DNA from: Bacillus thuringiensis
Lineage (GTDB): Bacteria > Bacillota > Bacilli > Bacillales > Bacillaceae_G
Assembly (NCBI RefSeq): GCF_014932895.1
Contig: NZ_JACYOF010000002.1
Span: 806,001-870,000 of the forward strand
Length of the DNA: 64,000 nt
Direction of reading: 5' to 3'
The translations under genes and the position numbers were made by a program. Shown here piece by piece: positions 8,961-17,209 of this stretch (position 1 is the stretch's first letter; the number at the start of each line of letters is the position of its first letter). A model generated the notes under the pieces. That model saw only the letters and a program-made list of their open reading frames with translations, did not search any database and was not told where the DNA came from.

Positions 8961-10046
8961 TTAATTAGAACGCTCTTCAAGCCAATTTCCAACTGTCGGA
9001 TATGTTTGCTTTACAGCCGTTCCACCATACACAATAGACATATGTCCTGTCGGTAAACATACATACTGTTTATCTGTGCTAGAAATATGATCAAGTAAAG
9101 CCTCTACTTGACATGGCAGAGCAATATGATCACGTTTCGCGGAAATATTTAAGACATTCGCCTTAATATTTGCAAGGTCTACCTTTTGTCCGCGAATAAC
9201 GAGTTCACCCTTTACTAATTTATTATTTTGATAAAAATCACGGATCCATTGTCTATATGATTCACCTGGGAATGGAATACCATCGCCAACCCACTTTTGA
9301 ACTAATCTCCAACTTTCGACGAAGCGCTCATTCTCTGAACGATCTACTAAAGCAACATATGGACCGACAAAGTTTGTAATCGGTTTTAGCATCTTGTTTC
9401 CAAAATCAATCATTTCCGGTGGAATATTTCCGAATGTATCAACCGCTTTATCTAAATTAAAGTACTTCTCATCTAATAAAGGACCATATAATCCTGTTTC
9501 AGAGAAATCAAAAGGACTGGTCATAAAGATTAAGTTGCGAATTGGCATGTGCGGATGAAGTGCCGCATAAATAGACGTTAGCGTTCCCCCCATGCAATAA
9601 CCAAGTAAAGAAATCTCGTCCGATTTTGCAGTTCGCATTACTTTTTTCACAGCTTTTGCGATATAATCAAACACAAAATCATCAAATTTCAAATGACTAT
9701 CTTCTAAACCAAATGTGCCCCAATCAAGCATATACACATCAAAACCACGATCCACTAGATATTCCACTAAACTATTTCCAGGAGTTAAGTCCATAATATA
9801 TGGCTTATTAATAAGAGCATATATTAATAAAATTGGAACTCTTTGTGTTTTTTCTTGTTTCGGAATGTAGCGATAAAGCTTTGTCTTATTCTTCGTCCAA
9901 ATAACCTCTTTCGGCGTTAATCCTACTTGTGGCTCTGGTTCGCGTAATAAAATTTCACTCGCCCTTTTCACTCGGCGGTATGCTTTTCGGTACTCTTCTG
10001 GGTATAACTCTAATTGCTTTTCCCATTCTGTTACGAATGTAGTCAT
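8961..10046 (-). CDS. phaC: poly(3-hydroxyalkanoate) synthase catalytic subunit, class IV
   Basis: Polymerises (R)-3-hydroxyacyl-CoA into PHA on the granule surface. 361 aa, the usual length of class IV PhaC. The lipase-like box GYCMGG carries the catalytic Cys at residue 151; the Asp in KRDHIAL and the His in PTGHMS complete the triad. The start is the ATG of MTTFVTEW with AAGGAGAT eight bases upstream; a longer frame to 10115 lacks a site. Class IV enzymes need PhaR, encoded two genes upstream. It is last in the phaR-phaB-phaC operon. Confidence 0.96.
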   Translation of the reverse strand: MTTFVTEWEKQLELYPEEYRKAYRRVKRASEILLREPEPQVGLTPKEVIWTKNKTKLYRYIPKQEKTQRVPILLIYALINKPYIMDLTPGNSLVEYLVDRGFDVYMLDWGTFGLEDSHLKFDDFVFDYIAKAVKKVMRTAKSDEISLLGYCMGGTLTSIYAALHPHMPIRNLIFMTSPFDFSETGLYGPLLDEKYFNLDKAVDTFGNIPPEMIDFGNKMLKPITNFVGPYVALVDRSENERFVESWRLVQKWVGDGIPFPGESYRQWIRDFYQNNKLVKGELVIRGQKVDLANIKANVLNISAKRDHIALPCQVEALLDHISSTDKQYVCLPTGHMSIVYGGTAVKQTYPTVGNWLEERSN

Positions 10047-10130
10047 TTTCCTATCTCCTTTTTGGTCGATTTCCTTCTTACAAGAAAGAAGTGCATTCCT
10101 GCTATGGATATGCACTTTTTTCTTAGTTCA

Positions 10131-10874
10131 TTACATATATAATCCGCCGTTAATATTTAATTGCTGACCTGTGATATATGCACCGTCACGGCATAGGTAT
10201 ACTACACCTTTTGCAATTTCTTCAGCTTGACCAAAACGTTTTTTCGGGATTTTAGAAACGATTTTTTGACGAACATCTTCTGGTACTTCTGCTACCATTT
10301 CTGTATCAATAAACCCTGGGCAAATAGCGTTTACAGTTACATTTGTTTTTGCAAGCTCTAATGCTAATGATTTTGTAAATCCTAGCATACCTGCTTTTGC
10401 TGCTGAGTAGTTTGTTTGTCCAAATCCACCCGCTTGGCCAATGATAGAAGAAATGCTAATAATTCTACCTTCTTCCGCTTCCGTTATGTATGGAAGTACC
10501 GCGCTTGTCGTATTAAATACGCTACTTAAATTCACGTCAATTACGCGCTCCCAATCTTCACGATTTAACTTTTTAAATGTACGATCTCTTGTAATACCAG
10601 CATTATTAACAAGAATATCAACTTTACCAAAATGATTCACTGCTTCTTCTACAAGTCGGTTTGCGTCTTCTACTTTAGAAACATCCGCTTGAACTGCATA
10701 AACGTCATGCCCTTCTTTTCCTAGTTCATTTACTAAATTTTCAGCTGCTTCTTTACTGCTATTATAATTAATAACAACTTTTGCTCCCTCTTGTGCTAAC
10801 GCTACTGTAATCGCTTTTCCAATTCCTTTTGCCCCACCTGTTACGATTGCTACTTTTCCATTTAATTGAACCAT
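10131..10874 (-). CDS. phaB: acetoacetyl-CoA reductase (NADPH)
   Basis: Short-chain dehydrogenase, 247 aa, that reduces acetoacetyl-CoA to (R)-3-hydroxybutyryl-CoA, the PHB monomer. TGGAKGIGKA is the cofactor-binding glycine motif, NNAG is present near residue 89, and the catalytic Ser and YxxxK are in SISSIIG and YSAAKAG. It sits between phaR and phaC in one leftward operon, which separates it from the many FabG-like paralogues of this fold. Confidence 0.94.
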   Translation of the reverse strand: MVQLNGKVAIVTGGAKGIGKAITVALAQEGAKVVINYNSSKEAAENLVNELGKEGHDVYAVQADVSKVEDANRLVEEAVNHFGKVDILVNNAGITRDRTFKKLNREDWERVIDVNLSSVFNTTSAVLPYITEAEEGRIISISSIIGQAGGFGQTNYSAAKAGMLGFTKSLALELAKTNVTVNAICPGFIDTEMVAEVPEDVRQKIVSKIPKKRFGQAEEIAKGVVYLCRDGAYITGQQLNINGGLYM

Positions 10875-11024
10875 TTCTTTTCCCCCTTAAATGAATTTGC
10901 GAACAACTATTATGAATCATTTTGGTACTCATGCTATGGAGTCCCTATATAATTATGTTTCGCTGTTTATACACGAAAAGTGATTCTCCCTCTCTCTTTT
11001 ACATGTTATAAACAAGCGCTATTA

Positions 11025-11507
11025 TCATTTTTTATTTTCTGGCTTATTCGTAGGTTTTGCTTCTTCTTTTACAGGTTCTTGTAGTTTCGCTAGTACTGCA
11101 TTTTGCTTTTCTAGCAATTCTAAAATTTGATCAACTTTCGTTTCTAACGTGCGAATATCTTGTTTTACTTTCGTAACATCACGCTTTAATGTAGGAGATT
11201 GTCCTAAAGACTCTACCTTCTCTTCTAGAAACTCCTCGATGTTATCTACTTTATTTTCTAAGTTAATAACAAGCGTAGCCACTCTTGCGATATCCTCTTT
11301 CGTCGGCACATTTACTTGTTCTAGATAGCTTTTTGTCGTATCATTTAATGCTTTTTGATAAAACAAATTCAAATCTAGAACGCTGCCCATCCAAGCAGAA
11401 TATTCCTCTGTTTTAATTGTTTCATTGAGCGCTTTTCCCCAAAATGTTTCGGTTTGTTCATAAGCATTTTTCCATGCTTGTAGTGGATCGAATTTTTGAT
11501 CAATCAC
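11025..11507 (-). CDS. phaR: PHA synthase subunit PhaR
   Basis: Non-catalytic partner of class IV PhaC, needed for synthase activity. I place the start at the GTG giving MIDQKFDPLQAW (160 aa), with AGGGAG and TAGG just upstream; the longer frame to 11555 has an unlikely N-terminus. The C-terminal third is charged and predicted coiled coil (repeated K/E/L around TKVKQDIRTLETKVDQILELL). It is the first gene of the phaRBC operon and diverges from phaQ. Confidence 0.9.
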   Translation of the reverse strand: MIDQKFDPLQAWKNAYEQTETFWGKALNETIKTEEYSAWMGSVLDLNLFYQKALNDTTKSYLEQVNVPTKEDIARVATLVINLENKVDNIEEFLEEKVESLGQSPTLKRDVTKVKQDIRTLETKVDQILELLEKQNAVLAKLQEPVKEEAKPTNKPENKK

Positions 11508-11623
11508 TTTACCTACACTCCCTTTTTTGTTTTTGAAACAATTCAACCTATTCATTATTTTCTAATATTCTGAATAAAACTTCAAGTCTATATTTTATTT
11601 TTTTCTATTTTCTAACAAATGTG

Positions 11624-11652
11624 TTGACTTTAAAAACAGATAGGTGTAAATT
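11624..11652 (+). promoter_or_regulatory. probable sigma-A promoter of phaQ
   Basis: TTGACT and TAAATT are separated by exactly 17 bases, about 55 bp upstream of the phaQ start. The -10 element lies inside the palindrome at 11644-11656. Confidence 0.5.
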
Positions 11653-11656
11653 GCAC
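11644..11656. promoter_or_regulatory. possible PhaQ operator
   Basis: Near-palindrome GTGTAAATTGCAC overlaps the -10 region of the phaQ promoter in the phaR/phaQ divergent region. PhaQ of B. megaterium is known to repress its own promoter and sense PHB; that this is its site is my inference. Confidence 0.4.
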
Positions 11657-11705
11657 TTATAAGCAAAAAATTCCATCTAACTGATTCATGAGGTGATGCA
11701 CAATC

Positions 11706-12158
11706 ATGCTACATAATGAACCAGAACAACGCGAAAGTTTGGAGAACAACCAAGCGAAACAACCAAACTCCATGCCAAAAAACTTCTTAGTTCCCTTCTT
11801 ACTTCTCTGTCTAAAAGACTGGAGTCTTCATGGTTACAAACTTATTCAAATGCTAATGGATATCGGCTTTTCTTCTGTTGACCAAGGTAATGTATATAGG
11901 ACACTACGTAAATTAGAAAAAGAAAACCTCATTTCTTCTACTTGGGATACAAGCGAAGGAGGGCCAGCAAAAAGAATTTATTCTTTAACTGAATATGGAG
12001 AGAAATATTTAGCAACATGTGCAACTTCTTTTGAGCATTACCAAAATATGCTGCGAACGTTTTTCACGTTATATACGAACGCATTCTTTCCATTTGCCAC
12101 TTCTCCAGAAAAGGATGAAAAGGATTCTTCATCTTCACCTGGTGGTACAGCAGAGTAA
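11706..12158 (+). CDS. phaQ: PHB-responsive PadR-family repressor
   Basis: 150 aa with a PadR winged helix at about residues 25-110: SLHGYKLIQML is the first helix, then GNVYRTLRKLEKENLI and the wing SEGGPAKRIYSLT. In B. megaterium PhaQ represses the phaQ-phaP operon and is released by PHB, which couples phasin supply to polymer. Here it is the first gene of the rightward phaQ-phaP-phaJ cluster, divergent from phaRBC, as expected. GAGGTGATG precedes the start. Confidence 0.9.
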   Translation: MLHNEPEQRESLENNQAKQPNSMPKNFLVPFLLLCLKDWSLHGYKLIQMLMDIGFSSVDQGNVYRTLRKLEKENLISSTWDTSEGGPAKRIYSLTEYGEKYLATCATSFEHYQNMLRTFFTLYTNAFFPFATSPEKDEKDSSSSPGGTAE

Positions 12159-12200
12159 TCTGCGTTCACAATATGCAAAAAAACATTTGGGGGTCAAACA

Positions 12201-12725
12201 ATGGAAACTAAACCATACGAATTGGTCGATGCATTTTGGAAAAACTGGTCTCAATCACTTTCCCTTTTCTCTTCAGCTGGGAAACAATTAGAGCAACTTA
12301 CTTTAGAAACATTAAAACAACAACAAGACGCTTTGCATAAATTAACATCAGGAGTAGATGAACTAGAAAAAGAACTACAACAATTCACTGTTCAATTCAA
12401 TAACCAATATACAGATTACGTGAAACAATTAACTGGAAACTCCTTAAATGATCAAATTAATGAGTGGCAAGACAAGTGGAAGGAACTTTCTGCTCATATG
12501 CATCAACTTACCGTTTCTCCTACAAAAACATCTTTGTCAATTCTCACACAAACAAGCGGTCAATTTGAAGAAACAACAAAACAATTTATTGAACAGCAAC
12601 AATTACAACGTGAAGAGGCTCAAAAACAGTTAGAAGGTTTTTTGGAAGAGTTCAAGTCAAAACAGTTGGAACTCGCAAAAAAGTTCGAGGAAAACTCAAA
12701 AAATCTATTTACTTCCATCAAGTAA
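12201..12725 (+). CDS. phaP: PHA granule-associated phasin
   Basis: 174 aa, mostly helical, very rich in Gln, Glu, Lys and Leu, with no signal peptide or membrane segment. The amphipathic coiled-coil character fits phasins that coat PHA granules. It starts METKPYELVDAFWKNW and has GGGG upstream. Its place between phaQ and phaJ is the conserved Bacillus order and carries most of the weight of the assignment. Confidence 0.92.
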   Translation: METKPYELVDAFWKNWSQSLSLFSSAGKQLEQLTLETLKQQQDALHKLTSGVDELEKELQQFTVQFNNQYTDYVKQLTGNSLNDQINEWQDKWKELSAHMHQLTVSPTKTSLSILTQTSGQFEETTKQFIEQQQLQREEAQKQLEGFLEEFKSKQLELAKKFEENSKNLFTSIK

Positions 12726-12826
12726 GAAAAATGTGGGAGCTAACTGCAGCACAAACAAAACTCTTTCTTCCTCCTACTACATCAAGATGGCTGGCATTTT
12801 TCGATATGGAAAAGAAGGAGGACAAA

Positions 12827-13270
12827 ATGAATCCATTTCAAGAAGCACAAACTGTTCCGGAGCTTCGTTATGATGAGATTCAAGTCGGTGATCAAGCATC
12901 CCTAACAAAAACAATTACGGATGAAGATATTATCAATTTTGCAAAATTGACTGGAGATGTAAATCCTATTCATATTTTAGACTCTTTTGCAAAAACGACA
13001 ATGTTTAAAGAACGTATTGCTCATGGCATGCTCGTTTCGAGTTTTATTTCTACCATCCTTGGAACGAAACTCCCGGGCAAAAATACGATTTATTTATCTC
13101 AAAACGTTTCATTCCGTGCTCCTGTCAAAATTGGTGATACACTTCGTGTAGTGGCAGAAGTTATTAAGAAGCGTGACGATAAAAAAATCATTACGTTGCA
13201 AACAAACATATACAATCAATCCGATGATATTGTCGTGGAAGGTACAGCGACAATACTAAAAAAAGAGTAG
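12827..13270 (+). CDS. phaJ: (R)-specific enoyl-CoA hydratase, MaoC family
   Basis: 147 aa hotdog-fold protein. It converts trans-2-enoyl-CoA from fatty-acid oxidation to (R)-3-hydroxyacyl-CoA for PhaC. The hydratase motif is clear: FAKLTGDVNPIH carries the catalytic Asp and His, and RIAHGML follows. The start is the ATG of MNPFQEAQ with AAGGAGGAC three bases upstream; a longer frame to 12731 lacks a site. It is last in phaQ-phaP-phaJ, with its stop inside the terminator. Confidence 0.92.
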   Translation: MNPFQEAQTVPELRYDEIQVGDQASLTKTITDEDIINFAKLTGDVNPIHILDSFAKTTMFKERIAHGMLVSSFISTILGTKLPGKNTIYLSQNVSFRAPVKIGDTLRVVAEVIKKRDDKKIITLQTNIYNQSDDIVVEGTATILKKE

Positions 13271-13290
13271 CAAATTTGCTACTCTTTTTT
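13261..13290 (+). terminator. terminator after phaJ
   Basis: AAAAGAGTAGCAAA and its complement form a perfect stem followed by T. The phaJ stop codon is inside the left arm. Confidence 0.85.
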
Positions 13291-13362
13291 CTATCCAAGA
13301 ACTTCTAATCACACCGATTACTTCCGTGTATGAGCACGTCGTTTTCACATAAAATAACGTTA

Positions 13363-13391
13363 CCAGTTTATATAGTACGTAGCTAAACTGG
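13363..13391 (+). repeat. 8-bp inverted repeat in the SASP leader
   Basis: CCAGTTTA and TAAACTGG are separated by 13 bases, ending about 25 bases before the spore protein start. It could form a leader hairpin in the mRNA. Confidence 0.4.
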
Positions 13392-13416
13392 ACTACTCAT
13401 AAGGATGTGTATCACC

Positions 13417-13602
13417 ATGGTAAAAACAAACAAATTACTAGTCCCAGGTGCAGAACAAGCGCTTGAACAATTTAAATATGAAATTGCACAAGAATTTGGT
13501 GTAAACTTAGGATCTAACACAGCATCTCGTTCTAACGGATCAGTTGGCGGGGAAGTAACAAAACGCCTTGTTGCTTTAGCTCAACAACAATTACGCGGAT
13601 AA
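13417..13602 (+). CDS. alpha/beta-type small acid-soluble spore protein
   Basis: 61 aa, DNA-binding spore protein that protects forespore DNA. The two family signatures are intact: [10 protein letters not shown], with the E-F/A context cut by the germination protease, and [15 protein letters not shown]. The N-terminus is [17 protein letters not shown] chose the ATG at 13417; an ATG four codons earlier overlaps the AAGGATG that serves as the ribosome binding site. It is monocistronic, with its own terminator. Confidence 0.95.
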   Translation: MVKTNKLLVPGAEQALEQFKYEIAQEFGVNLGSNTASRSNGSVGGEVTKRLVALAQQQLRG

Positions 13603-13620
13603 TTATATAACATATGGCTT

Positions 13621-13652
13621 AGAGGCAGATATTCTCTGTCTCTTTCTTTTTT
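13621..13652 (+). terminator. terminator after SASP gene
   Basis: AGAGGCAGA pairs with TCTGTCTCT (one G-U pair) across a short loop and is followed by a T-rich tail. Confidence 0.7.
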
Positions 13653-13715
13653 AACATACATACTAGCGCTTCTTCACATACTAGTAAGAGTAAACTGAAA
13701 GGAACGATATGTAAC

Positions 13716-15035
13716 ATGAAACGGATTAACATTAGCATGAGTCCTCCCCGTGTTCTTACTTTATCTTTTATTTCATTATCACTTATCGGTACATGCTTAT
13801 TAAAACTACCAATTGCTACAACAACGTCTATTTCATGGCTCGATGCTTTATTTACAACAGTTTCTGCTTGTACTGTTACTGGGCTTGGTGTTGTAGACAC
13901 TGGAAAAGTATTTACTTTATTTGGACAGTGTGTCATTTTAACCCTTATACAAGTGGGCGGACTCGGCATTATGAGCTTTGCTGTTCTAATTGCGATTATG
14001 CTCGGCAGAAAAATCGGTCTTCAAAACCGAATTTTGTTACAGCAAGCATTAAATCAAACGAATATCGGTGGTGTCATCCGCCTTGCCAAAGCGCTATTCT
14101 TATTTTCTTTTACAGTCGAATGTATCGCAACTTTTCTTCTCTCTTTCGAATGGGTACCAAAATATGGTGTTGCTAAAGGGATATATTATAGTTTTTTTCA
14201 TTCGATCTCTGCCTTTAACAACGCTGGTTTTTCTGTGTGGAGTGATAATTTAATGTCCCATTCCCATAGCATTCTTGTCAATCTTGTTATTTCCTCTCTC
14301 ATTATTTTAGGTGGGATTGGTTTTACAGTAATCGTGGATATAAAAAGAAAGAAAAACTTTAAAAACCTTACTTTACACTCAAAACTTATGCTCTCTTCTA
14401 CTCTAGTCGTCAATATTATTGCTACAGCTTTTATTTTTATATTCGAGTTCCATAACTCTCATTCTATGAGGGGGTTTACCCCCTTTGAAGAAGGAATGGC
14501 CGCTTATTTCCAAGCGATTTCAACGCGAACTGCCGGATTTAATACCGTTGATATTTCTGCATTATCAAAACCTTCCCTACTATTAATGATGCTTCTTATG
14601 TTTATTGGCGCTGGCAGCGCTTCAACTGGTGGTGGAATTAAGTTAACAACATTTTTAATCATGTTTTTTGGCGTGTTTAAATTTTTACAAGAAAAAGATG
14701 ATATTGTCTTGTTTAAAAAATCCATTAAAGATACTCTCATTGTTAAGTCATTGACCATTACCATTATTTCAATTTCATTTATATTTTTTTCTATTTTAAT
14801 TTTGAGTATTACTGAGCGAGTCCCTCTATTGATGAGTGCTTTCGAAGTATTTTCAGCATTTGGAACAGTCGGTCTCAGCATGAATTTAACGCCCCACTTA
14901 ACTATTATCGGTAAAGCCATCATTATCTTTATGATGTTCTTTGGAAAAATGGGACCTTTAACATTGGCTTTTTCATTTGCACGTAAAAAGAGACAGAAAA
15001 TAAAATATCCAAATGAAGATATTTTAACAGGTTGA
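13716..15035 (+). CDS. TrkH/KtrB-family potassium channel subunit (second paralogue)
   Basis: 439 aa membrane protein related to the one at 6299-7648. Filter-like segments are TVTGLGVV, FNNAGFSV, STRTAGFN and GTVGLSM, one per repeat, and GAGSASTGGGIKLTT follows repeat three. No KtrA/KtrC partner is nearby. The start MKRINISMSP has GAAAGGAACGA upstream. The two paralogues are about 6 kb apart and on opposite strands, so they are not a simple tandem duplication. Confidence 0.88.
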   Translation: MKRINISMSPPRVLTLSFISLSLIGTCLLKLPIATTTSISWLDALFTTVSACTVTGLGVVDTGKVFTLFGQCVILTLIQVGGLGIMSFAVLIAIMLGRKIGLQNRILLQQALNQTNIGGVIRLAKALFLFSFTVECIATFLLSFEWVPKYGVAKGIYYSFFHSISAFNNAGFSVWSDNLMSHSHSILVNLVISSLIILGGIGFTVIVDIKRKKNFKNLTLHSKLMLSSTLVVNIIATAFIFIFEFHNSHSMRGFTPFEEGMAAYFQAISTRTAGFNTVDISALSKPSLLLMMLLMFIGAGSASTGGGIKLTTFLIMFFGVFKFLQEKDDIVLFKKSIKDTLIVKSLTITIISISFIFFSILILSITERVPLLMSAFEVFSAFGTVGLSMNLTPHLTIIGKAIIIFMMFFGKMGPLTLAFSFARKKRQKIKYPNEDILTG

Positions 15036-15078
15036 CAACCGTATAAATTATCCATATAATGAAAATACAATAGCATAT

Positions 15079-15194
15079 CTCCAAAGGGGAGTAGCGTCCA
15101 AGAATATTTCTTGGAAACAAAGTCGTCATTACGTAGAACTTAGTTCTTCCGGCTTTGTTGGCATTTTTATTACATATGTCTAGCAAGACCTTTG
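15079..15194 (+). ncRNA. yybP-ykoY manganese riboswitch (aptamer)
   Basis: The leader has the conserved 5' element CAAAGGGGAGTAGCG, an internal hairpin (CCAAGAATATTTCTTGG), ACAAAGTCGTCAT, CCGGCTTTGTTGGC, and ends AGCAAGACCTTTG. CAAAGG at 15082 pairs with CCTTTG at 15189 to make P1. It lies upstream of a TerC-family gene, the classic setting. Established: this class senses Mn2+. Confidence 0.88.
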
Positions 15195-15219
15195 CCTATT
15201 AACGGCAGAGGTCTTTTTT
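15185..15219 (+). terminator. riboswitch-controlled terminator before terC-family gene
   Basis: AAGACCTTTGCC pairs with GGCAGAGGTCTT (one G-U pair) across a 7-base loop, followed by a T-run. Its left arm contains the 3' strand of aptamer P1, so the two folds exclude each other and ligand binding should permit read-through. Confidence 0.85.
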
Positions 15220-15329
15220 GCATTCTTTTCCAAATTCTTCCAAAGTTAATAGGTAGGAGTATGGGAAAACTGAATAGTGGGGAAATTCTTCACTTATTTA
15301 GTACTTATAGAAATGAGAGGAGAATGTAC

Positions 15330-16124
15330 ATGGATGTATCATTATTATTGGAGTATGGTTGGGTATTACTTATCCTAATTGCACTAGAGGGGATTTTAGC
15401 GGCTGATAACGCTCTCGTTCTTGCAATTATGGTAAAACATTTACCAGAAGAAAAAAGAAAAAAAGCACTATTCTACGGATTAGCAGGAGCATTTGTTTTC
15501 CGCTTTGGATCACTATTCATGATTTCGTTCTTAGTCGATGTATGGCAAGTCCAAGCAATTGGTGCCATTTATCTTATGTTTATCGCTGGTAATCATTTAT
15601 TTAAAACATATGTTAAAAAGAATGCGCCTGAAGAAACAGAAGAAAAGGAAACTGAGAAAAAACAAGAGAACTTTTGGTGGACTGTATTTAAAGTCGAAGT
15701 TGCGGATATCGCCTTCGCAGTTGATTCAATTTTAGCTGCTGTTGCATTAGCAATGACTCTACCGAAAACAGGATTAGGTACAATTGGTAGTCTTGATACA
15801 GGGCAATTTATTGTTATTTTTGCAGGTGGACTTATCGGATTAATCATTATGCGATTTGCAGCATCTGCTTTCGTACAAATATTAAAACGTAAACCAGGGC
15901 TTGAAACTGCAGCATTTTTAATTGTAGGTTGGGTTGGTGTGAAATTAGCAGTTTATACGCTAGCACACCCTGCTTTAGGTGTCCTACCACATTCATTCCC
16001 AGAATCTACTCCATGGAAACTTACATTCTGGGGTGTATTAGTCGGAATCGCAGTTGGCGGTTGGTTCTTCTCGAAAGAAGTAGAAGTAAAAGTAGAAAAG
16101 AATTTAGATGAAAAAGCGCTGTAA
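15330..16124 (+). CDS. TerC/Alx-family membrane protein, probable manganese exporter
   Basis: 264 aa with about seven membrane segments. The TerC signatures are present: ALEGILAADNALVLA near residue 17 and KVEVADIAFAVDSI near residue 124, each with acidic residues in the membrane. Bacillus relatives (YkoY/YceF group) export Mn2+ or metallate exported proteins. I chose the ATG of MDVSLLLEYG, with AGAGGAG seven bases upstream; an open frame from 15192 runs through the riboswitch terminator and is not coding. The Mn2+ riboswitch upstream supports a role in manganese homeostasis. Confidence 0.9.
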   Translation: MDVSLLLEYGWVLLILIALEGILAADNALVLAIMVKHLPEEKRKKALFYGLAGAFVFRFGSLFMISFLVDVWQVQAIGAIYLMFIAGNHLFKTYVKKNAPEETEEKETEKKQENFWWTVFKVEVADIAFAVDSILAAVALAMTLPKTGLGTIGSLDTGQFIVIFAGGLIGLIIMRFAASAFVQILKRKPGLETAAFLIVGWVGVKLAVYTLAHPALGVLPHSFPESTPWKLTFWGVLVGIAVGGWFFSKEVEVKVEKNLDEKAL

Positions 16125-16138
16125 TTACAGCGCTTTTT
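16111..16138 (+). terminator. terminator after terC-family gene
   Basis: AAAAAGCGCTGTAA and its complement form a perfect stem with a T tail. The gene's stop codon is at the centre. Confidence 0.85.
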
Positions 16139-16227
16139 CTTTTTTGTTTCAATCCCCTCTCTATTTTTAGAAAAAATTCCATTATACTACCTTTTGTAAC
16201 CGCTTTCCGTTTTGATGTATGTCCTTT

Positions 16228-16245
16228 TTGTGAAACATTGCACAA
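16228..16245. promoter_or_regulatory. Rex-type (or FNR-type) operator
   Basis: TTGTGAAACATTGCACAA differs from the Rex consensus TTGTGAAATATTTCACAA at two positions. It is 85 bp upstream of a formate/nitrite channel gene. The B. subtilis homologue ywcJ is a known Rex target. The inner TGTGA-N6-GCACA also resembles an FNR box with one mismatch. Confidence 0.65.
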
Positions 16246-16329
16246 ACTTATTGAAACTGCGAACAATTCCATGTACTTTATTCATATAAAGAGTATTTAT
16301 AGACGATGTATTAAAGGAGCGTATTACTC

Positions 16330-17181
16330 ATGCTAGAACAAGGATTAGATTATGTTGTCAAACTGGCTAAGAGCAAAAAACAAATGCTAGATACAAACCC
16401 GATGCAATATTTCATACGTGCGGCACTTGCGGGTATTTATATCGGTTTTATTATTGTACTATGTTTTAAATTAGGTAACTTTTTTCACATTGCAGATTCA
16501 CCAGCAACTTATTTAGCTGCATCTATGTTTTTCGGAATTGCTCTCGTACTTATTATTTATGGTGGGGCTGAACTGTTTACTGGAAATACAATGTACTTCA
16601 CAGTGGCAACTTTAAGAAAAGAAACAACAATTTCTGATACACTTCGTAACTGGGTTGCTTGTTATATAGGTAACTTAGCTGGCGCTTTATTCTTTGCCCT
16701 ACTATTTTACGCAACTGGCATTTTCCAAGCAATTGATCACGGTCATTTAATGAATACAGTTGTTGAAGGAAAGATGAACACACCTACAACACAATTATTC
16801 TTTAAAGCAATTTTATGTAACTGGCTTGTCTGTCTTGCCTGCTTCTTACCTTCCCAGGTCAAAGGTGACACAGCAAAAATAATGGTTATGATGCTACTTG
16901 TTTTCACATTCTTCTTATCTGGTTACGAGCATAGCATTGCAAACTTATCACTCTTTGCTTTATCTTTAGTTTCACCGCACCCTGAGTCAATTTCTTTTGC
17001 AGGTGCTATTCATAACTTAATTCCTGTTACAGTTGGTAACATTATTGGCGGTTCCGTATTTGTCGGTTTGGTCTATCACTACTTAACAAAGAAAACACCT
17101 GATGTTAAACAAGAAGAAACTGAAATCGCAGCAGCCCAAAAAGAAGAAATCATTCCTTTACAAGCACATATGAAACATTAA
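16330..17181 (+). CDS. formate/nitrite transporter family channel (FocA/NirC type)
   Basis: 283 aa, six membrane segments expected. GGAELFTGNTMYF carries the conserved loop motif and CNWLVCLACF the second-repeat counterpart. AGYEHS is replaced here by SGYEHSIAN, with the family's conserved His in the pore. It moves formate, nitrite or related small anions across the membrane. The redox-type operator upstream suggests induction when NADH/NAD+ is high or oxygen is low. GGAGCG precedes the ATG. It is monocistronic, with a terminator immediately after. Confidence 0.9.
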   Translation: MLEQGLDYVVKLAKSKKQMLDTNPMQYFIRAALAGIYIGFIIVLCFKLGNFFHIADSPATYLAASMFFGIALVLIIYGGAELFTGNTMYFTVATLRKETTISDTLRNWVACYIGNLAGALFFALLFYATGIFQAIDHGHLMNTVVEGKMNTPTTQLFFKAILCNWLVCLACFLPSQVKGDTAKIMVMMLLVFTFFLSGYEHSIANLSLFALSLVSPHPESISFAGAIHNLIPVTVGNIIGGSVFVGLVYHYLTKKTPDVKQEETEIAAAQKEEIIPLQAHMKH

Positions 17182-17209
17182 AAACTCCAAAGTAAAACTT
17201 TGGAGTTTT
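17181..17209. terminator. bidirectional terminator between channel and cREC genes
   Basis: 12-bp stem AAAACTCCAAAG with loop TAAAA, flanked by A-run and T-run, between convergent genes. Confidence 0.85.

Noticed and set aside
13330-13372. Sigma-G promoter for the SASP gene
   Set aside because: TGTATG and CATAAAA resemble the boxes, but the 15-base spacing is too short for sigma-G.
14504-15076. 190-codon open frame antisense to the second KtrB gene
   Set aside because: It mirrors a strongly supported membrane-protein gene and has no ribosome binding site or family motif.
15192-15329. N-terminal extension of the TerC-family protein
   Set aside because: It would translate through the riboswitch terminator and has no ribosome binding site.
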